Origin: Vicinamibacterales bacterium
GTDB lineage: Bacteria > Acidobacteriota > Vicinamibacteria > Vicinamibacterales > UBA2999
DNA length: 64,000 nt
Assembly (NCBI GenBank): GCA_041394705.1
Contig: JAWKHS010000017.1
Coordinates: 62,001-126,000 of the forward strand
Direction of reading: 5' to 3'
Under the pieces are notes generated by a model. The model did no database searches, was not told the origin of the DNA, and saw only the letters and a list, made by a program, of their open reading frames with translations. Of the stretch, positions 61,484 to 64,000 are shown piece after piece. Both the position numbers and the translations under genes were made by a program. How positions within the stretch are numbered: the first letter of the stretch is position 1; every line of letters begins with the position of its first letter.

Positions 61484-62424
61484 GCGCCGGGGCCGACACC
61501 CACCACGCGGTCGTGGTCATCGGGTCGGGCCCCGCGGGCCTGACCGCCGCGCTCTACGCGGGGCGCGCGAACCTGCAGCCCCTGGTCATCGAAGGCATCG
61601 AGGCCGGCGGCCAGCTGATGCTGACCACCATGGTCGAGAACTGGCCCGGCTACCGGGACGGCATCCTCGGCCCCGATCTGATGGCGGAGCTGCGCGCGCA
61701 GGCCGAGCGCTTCGGCGCCACGTTCCTGCAGGGCGACGTCGCCTCGGTGGACACCTCGACGCGGCCGTTCGCCATCCGCGTCGGCAAGGCCACCCACACG
61801 GCCGACGCGCTCATCGTGGCCACGGGCGCCTCGGCGAAGTGGCTCGACCTCGGCGTGGACAAGCAGCTGTCGGGGCGCGGCGTCTCCACGTGCGCGACGT
61901 GCGACGGCTTCTTCTTCAAGGGCCGGCACGTCGCGGTCGTGGGGGGCGGCGACACCGCCATGGAAGAGGCGATCTACCTGTCCAAGCTGGCGTCCCACGT
62001 CACGGTCATCCACCGGCGCGACACGCTCCGGGCCTCCAAGGTGATGCAGGACAAGGCGCTGAACGACCCGAAGATCTCGTTTCGGTGGAATACCGCCGTG
62101 ACCGACATCAAGGACCCCGCCAAGGGCGAGGTCACGGCCCTGGTCCTGACCGACACGGTGACCGGCGAGGTCAGCGAGCTCGCGGTCGACGGCGTCTTCA
62201 TCGCCATCGGCCACACGCCGAACACGACGCTGTTCGTGGGCCAGCTGGAGCTCGACGAGACGGGCTACATCAAGACCCACCACGGCTCCCGGACCAACGT
62301 GGCCGGCGTGTTCGCGGCCGGCGACGTCCAGGACCACGTGTACCGCCAGGCCGTCACCGCCGCCGGATCCGGCTGCATGGCCGCGATCGACGCCGAGCGC
62401 TTCCTGAGCGGGGTCGGGCACTAG
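61480..62424 (+). CDS. trxB: Thioredoxin reductase
   Basis: A 314-residue flavoprotein. The FAD site is VVIGSGPAGLTAALYAGRA, the redox disulfide is CATCDGFFF, and the NADPH site is VAVVGGGDTAMEEAIYL. The C-terminal FAD motif is in GVFAAGDVQD. It reduces thioredoxin with NADPH. GTG 61480 overlaps the trxA stop (GTGA). Confidence 0.95.
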   Translation: MSAGADTHHAVVVIGSGPAGLTAALYAGRANLQPLVIEGIEAGGQLMLTTMVENWPGYRDGILGPDLMAELRAQAERFGATFLQGDVASVDTSTRPFAIRVGKATHTADALIVATGASAKWLDLGVDKQLSGRGVSTCATCDGFFFKGRHVAVVGGGDTAMEEAIYLSKLASHVTVIHRRDTLRASKVMQDKALNDPKISFRWNTAVTDIKDPAKGEVTALVLTDTVTGEVSELAVDGVFIAIGHTPNTTLFVGQLELDETGYIKTHHGSRTNVAGVFAAGDVQDHVYRQAVTAAGSGCMAAIDAERFLSGVGH

Positions 62425-62441
62425 CGGTGCCGTGTCGCGGC

Positions 62442-62520
62442 CAGGGGCTGGCGGCTGGGGACTAGGGGATCGCGCTGTCGCGCTGCCGGAGTCAGGGAGC
62501 CGACCAGCCGCTAGCCCCTG
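62442..62520. terminator. Large inverted repeat between convergent genes (bidirectional terminator candidate)
   Basis: CAGGGGCTGGCGGCTGG (62442-62458) pairs with CCAGCCGCTAGCCCCTG (62504-62520) over 17 bp with one G-U wobble, around a 45-base loop. It fills the gap between trxB and mnmA and abuts the mnmA stop. There is no T tract, so termination is inferred. Confidence 0.5.
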
Positions 62521-63570
62521 TCAATCAATCCACCCTCCGCCCAGCACCTCGTCGCCGTCGTAGAAGACGGCGGCCTGCCCCGGGGCGACTGCCGACTGGG
62601 GGACCGTGAACTCCACTTCGGCGCGGGTGCCGTCCAGCGGCCGGACGCGAGCCGGCGCGGCGGCGTGGCGATGGCGGATCTGCACCTGGGCCTCGCGCCA
62701 GTCGGCCGGCGGCGGGGCGATCCAGTTGACGCGCGAGGCCGTCAGCCGGGCGCGGTCCAGGGCCTCGCGCGGGCCGACGGTGACTTCCTGGCGCCCGGCG
62801 TCGATCCCCACGACGTAGAGGGGAATGCCGGTGGCCAGGCCCAGGCCCTTCCGCTGTCCGACGGTGAAGCGATGCACGCCGCCATGCCGTCCGATCACCG
62901 CTCCGTCCCCGTCCACGATCGTGCCGCCCGTGGCGAGCGCCGGAACCTGCGCTTCCAGGAACCGCGCGTAGTCGCCGTCCGGCACGAAGCAGATCTCCTG
63001 ACTGTCCGGCTTCGCGGCCACCGCGAGGCCCAGGCGCTCCGCCGCCTGCCGGACCTCGTCCTTCGTCAGGTGGCCGACGGGGAAGCGTGCCTGGCCGAGC
63101 TGTGCCTGCGTCAGTGAGAAGAGGAAATAGCTCTGGTCCTTGAGCGGATCGCGTCCCCGGAGCAGGCGCAGCCGGCCCTCCGCGGTCGGCTCGATCCGGG
63201 CGTAGTGCCCGGTGGCCAGTTGCGAGGCCCCGAAGCCGCCCGCCCGCAGGAGCAGTTCGGTGAACTTCACCTCGCTGTTGCAGTGCGCGCAGGGGATGGG
63301 CGTCCGGCCGCTCGCGTACTCGCGGACGAAGTCGTCCTGCACGTGCCGGTGGAAGTGGGACTCGAAGTTGACGATGTAGTGGGGGATGCCGATGGCCGCG
63401 GCCACCTGCCGCGCGTCGTGGAGGTCGTCGATCGTGCAGCAGGTGCCGAAGCCCTGGGAGTTGTCGTACAGCTGCATCGACACGCCCACCACGTCGTGGC
63501 CGGCCTCGGCGAGCAGCGCCGCGGCCACCGACGAGTCCACGCCGCCCGACATCGCGACGACGATGCGCAT
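62521..63570 (-). CDS. mnmA: tRNA 2-thiouridylase MnmA
   Basis: A 349-residue enzyme that adds sulfur to U34 of tRNA-Lys, -Glu and -Gln. The ATP-binding P-loop is AMSGGVDSSVAAALL. The catalytic cysteines lie in the GRTPIPCAHCN segment and in the later EICFVPDGDY segment. The C-terminal beta domain carries RVNWI. The tRNA-Lys(TTT) and tRNA-Glu(TTC) genes in this window are natural substrates. It is followed on the minus strand's upstream side by the IscS-type desulfurase, the usual sulfur donor. Confidence 0.95.
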   Translation of the reverse strand: MRIVVAMSGGVDSSVAAALLAEAGHDVVGVSMQLYDNSQGFGTCCTIDDLHDARQVAAAIGIPHYIVNFESHFHRHVQDDFVREYASGRTPIPCAHCNSEVKFTELLLRAGGFGASQLATGHYARIEPTAEGRLRLLRGRDPLKDQSYFLFSLTQAQLGQARFPVGHLTKDEVRQAAERLGLAVAAKPDSQEICFVPDGDYARFLEAQVPALATGGTIVDGDGAVIGRHGGVHRFTVGQRKGLGLATGIPLYVVGIDAGRQEVTVGPREALDRARLTASRVNWIAPPPADWREAQVQIRHRHAAAPARVRPLDGTRAEVEFTVPQSAVAPGQAAVFYDGDEVLGGGWID

Positions 63571-63615
63571 CGTGACTTCCGCTCCCTGAGTCCTGGCTCC
63601 GCTCGCCCCGGACGG

Positions 63616-64000
63616 CTAGACGCTGGCCCTGAGCGCGAGCCCCCGCAGCTTGGTCACGAGCGCCGGCAGCACGGCGACGACGTGGTCGATCTCGTCCGCG
63701 GTGTTCATGGCGCCGAGGCTGAAGCGCAGCGAGTTCATCGTGCGGGCGTGCGGGAGGCCCATCGCCTTCAGGACGTGCGACGGCTCGAGCGTGCCCGACG
63801 AGCACGCCGACCCCGACGACACGGCGACGCCCTCGAGGTCCAGCGCGATGAGCAGCGACTCGGACTCGACGCGGTCGAAGCTGAGGTTGGTGGTGTTCGG
63901 CACGCGCGGGCCGCTGCCGTTCACGGCCGTGCCCGGTACGCCGGCGAGGATGCCGCGCTCGAGGCGATCGCGGAGGGCCGCGACCGCGGGCGCGGCGGTG
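63616..64000 (-). CDS. Cysteine desulfurase, IscS type (C-terminal part)
   Basis: The window edge cuts the 5' end, leaving 128 codons. SSGSACSSGTLEPSHVLKAMG is the mobile loop with the sulfur-accepting cysteine, close to IscS. The end, 'TMNSLRFSLGAMNTADEIDHV', is also typical. It is a PLP enzyme that releases sulfur from cysteine for Fe-S clusters and for MnmA. It is encoded 45 bases before mnmA on the same strand, so they are likely one operon. Confidence 0.92.
   Translation of the reverse strand, partial: TAAPAVAALRDRLERGILAGVPGTAVNGSGPRVPNTTNLSFDRVESESLLIALDLEGVAVSSGSACSSGTLEPSHVLKAMGLPHARTMNSLRFSLGAMNTADEIDHVVAVLPALVTKLRGLALRASV

Overview
This is a very GC-rich bacterial chromosome segment with tightly packed genes, many GTG starts and 1-4 base gene overlaps. 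A VWFA-type secreted protein typical of Acidobacteriota, a carboxypeptidase-regulatory/TonB receptor of the Oar type, a DUF2911 protein and many secreted peptidase or TPR proteins suggest an acidobacterium, possibly class Vicinamibacteria. That placement is inferred from gene content only. No phage, insertion sequence or CRISPR array was seen.

Layout. 1-2.7 kb: tRNA-Glu, then a PEGA-domain membrane protein and a TPR/TonB-C protein as a two-gene operon. 2.8-37.6 kb: a large surface-glycan locus. It holds GT4, GT2, GT8 and GT-C enzymes, a GT2-coil-GT4 fusion, a 1383-residue methyltransferase-like/WbsX/GT4/GT2 protein, four sulfotransferases, a sugar-locus methyltransferase, a Wzm/Wzt export pair, a radical SAM protein with a TPR partner, and several secreted proteins of unknown role. 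A glutamine-type amino-acid transporter and tRNA-Lys sit inside it. The set suggests an exported, probably sulfated and methylated polysaccharide or glycoprotein glycan.

37.7-52.5 kb: mixed housekeeping and accessory genes. These are DUF2911, arginase, a nuclease-like protein with a histone-H1-like tail, a VWFA protein, a LysN-type aminotransferase, a LysR regulator, a peroxiredoxin, an orphan DNA methyltransferase, a membrane spermidine-synthase-like protein and a GT-C-like membrane protein. 52.6-64 kb: TonB receptor, M20 peptidase, D-Ala-D-Ala carboxypeptidase, FdhE, glycogen synthase, thioredoxin and thioredoxin reductase, MnmA, and the C-terminus of an IscS-type cysteine desulfurase cut by the window edge.

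The most notable find is the peroxiredoxin at 45219-45815. It looks like two short ORFs, but it is one frame interrupted by a single TGA exactly where the peroxidatic cysteine belongs. A hairpin with bacterial SECIS geometry follows 17 bases downstream. It is best read as an exported selenocysteine peroxiredoxin. FdhE, the thioredoxin system and the cysteine desulfurase nearby fit a selenium- and thiol-using cell, but no sel genes are in the window.

A second theme is transcription. At least eight genes have a TANNNT-like -10 hexamer ending only 7-8 bases before the start codon, which implies leaderless mRNAs. This pattern was used to choose several starts.
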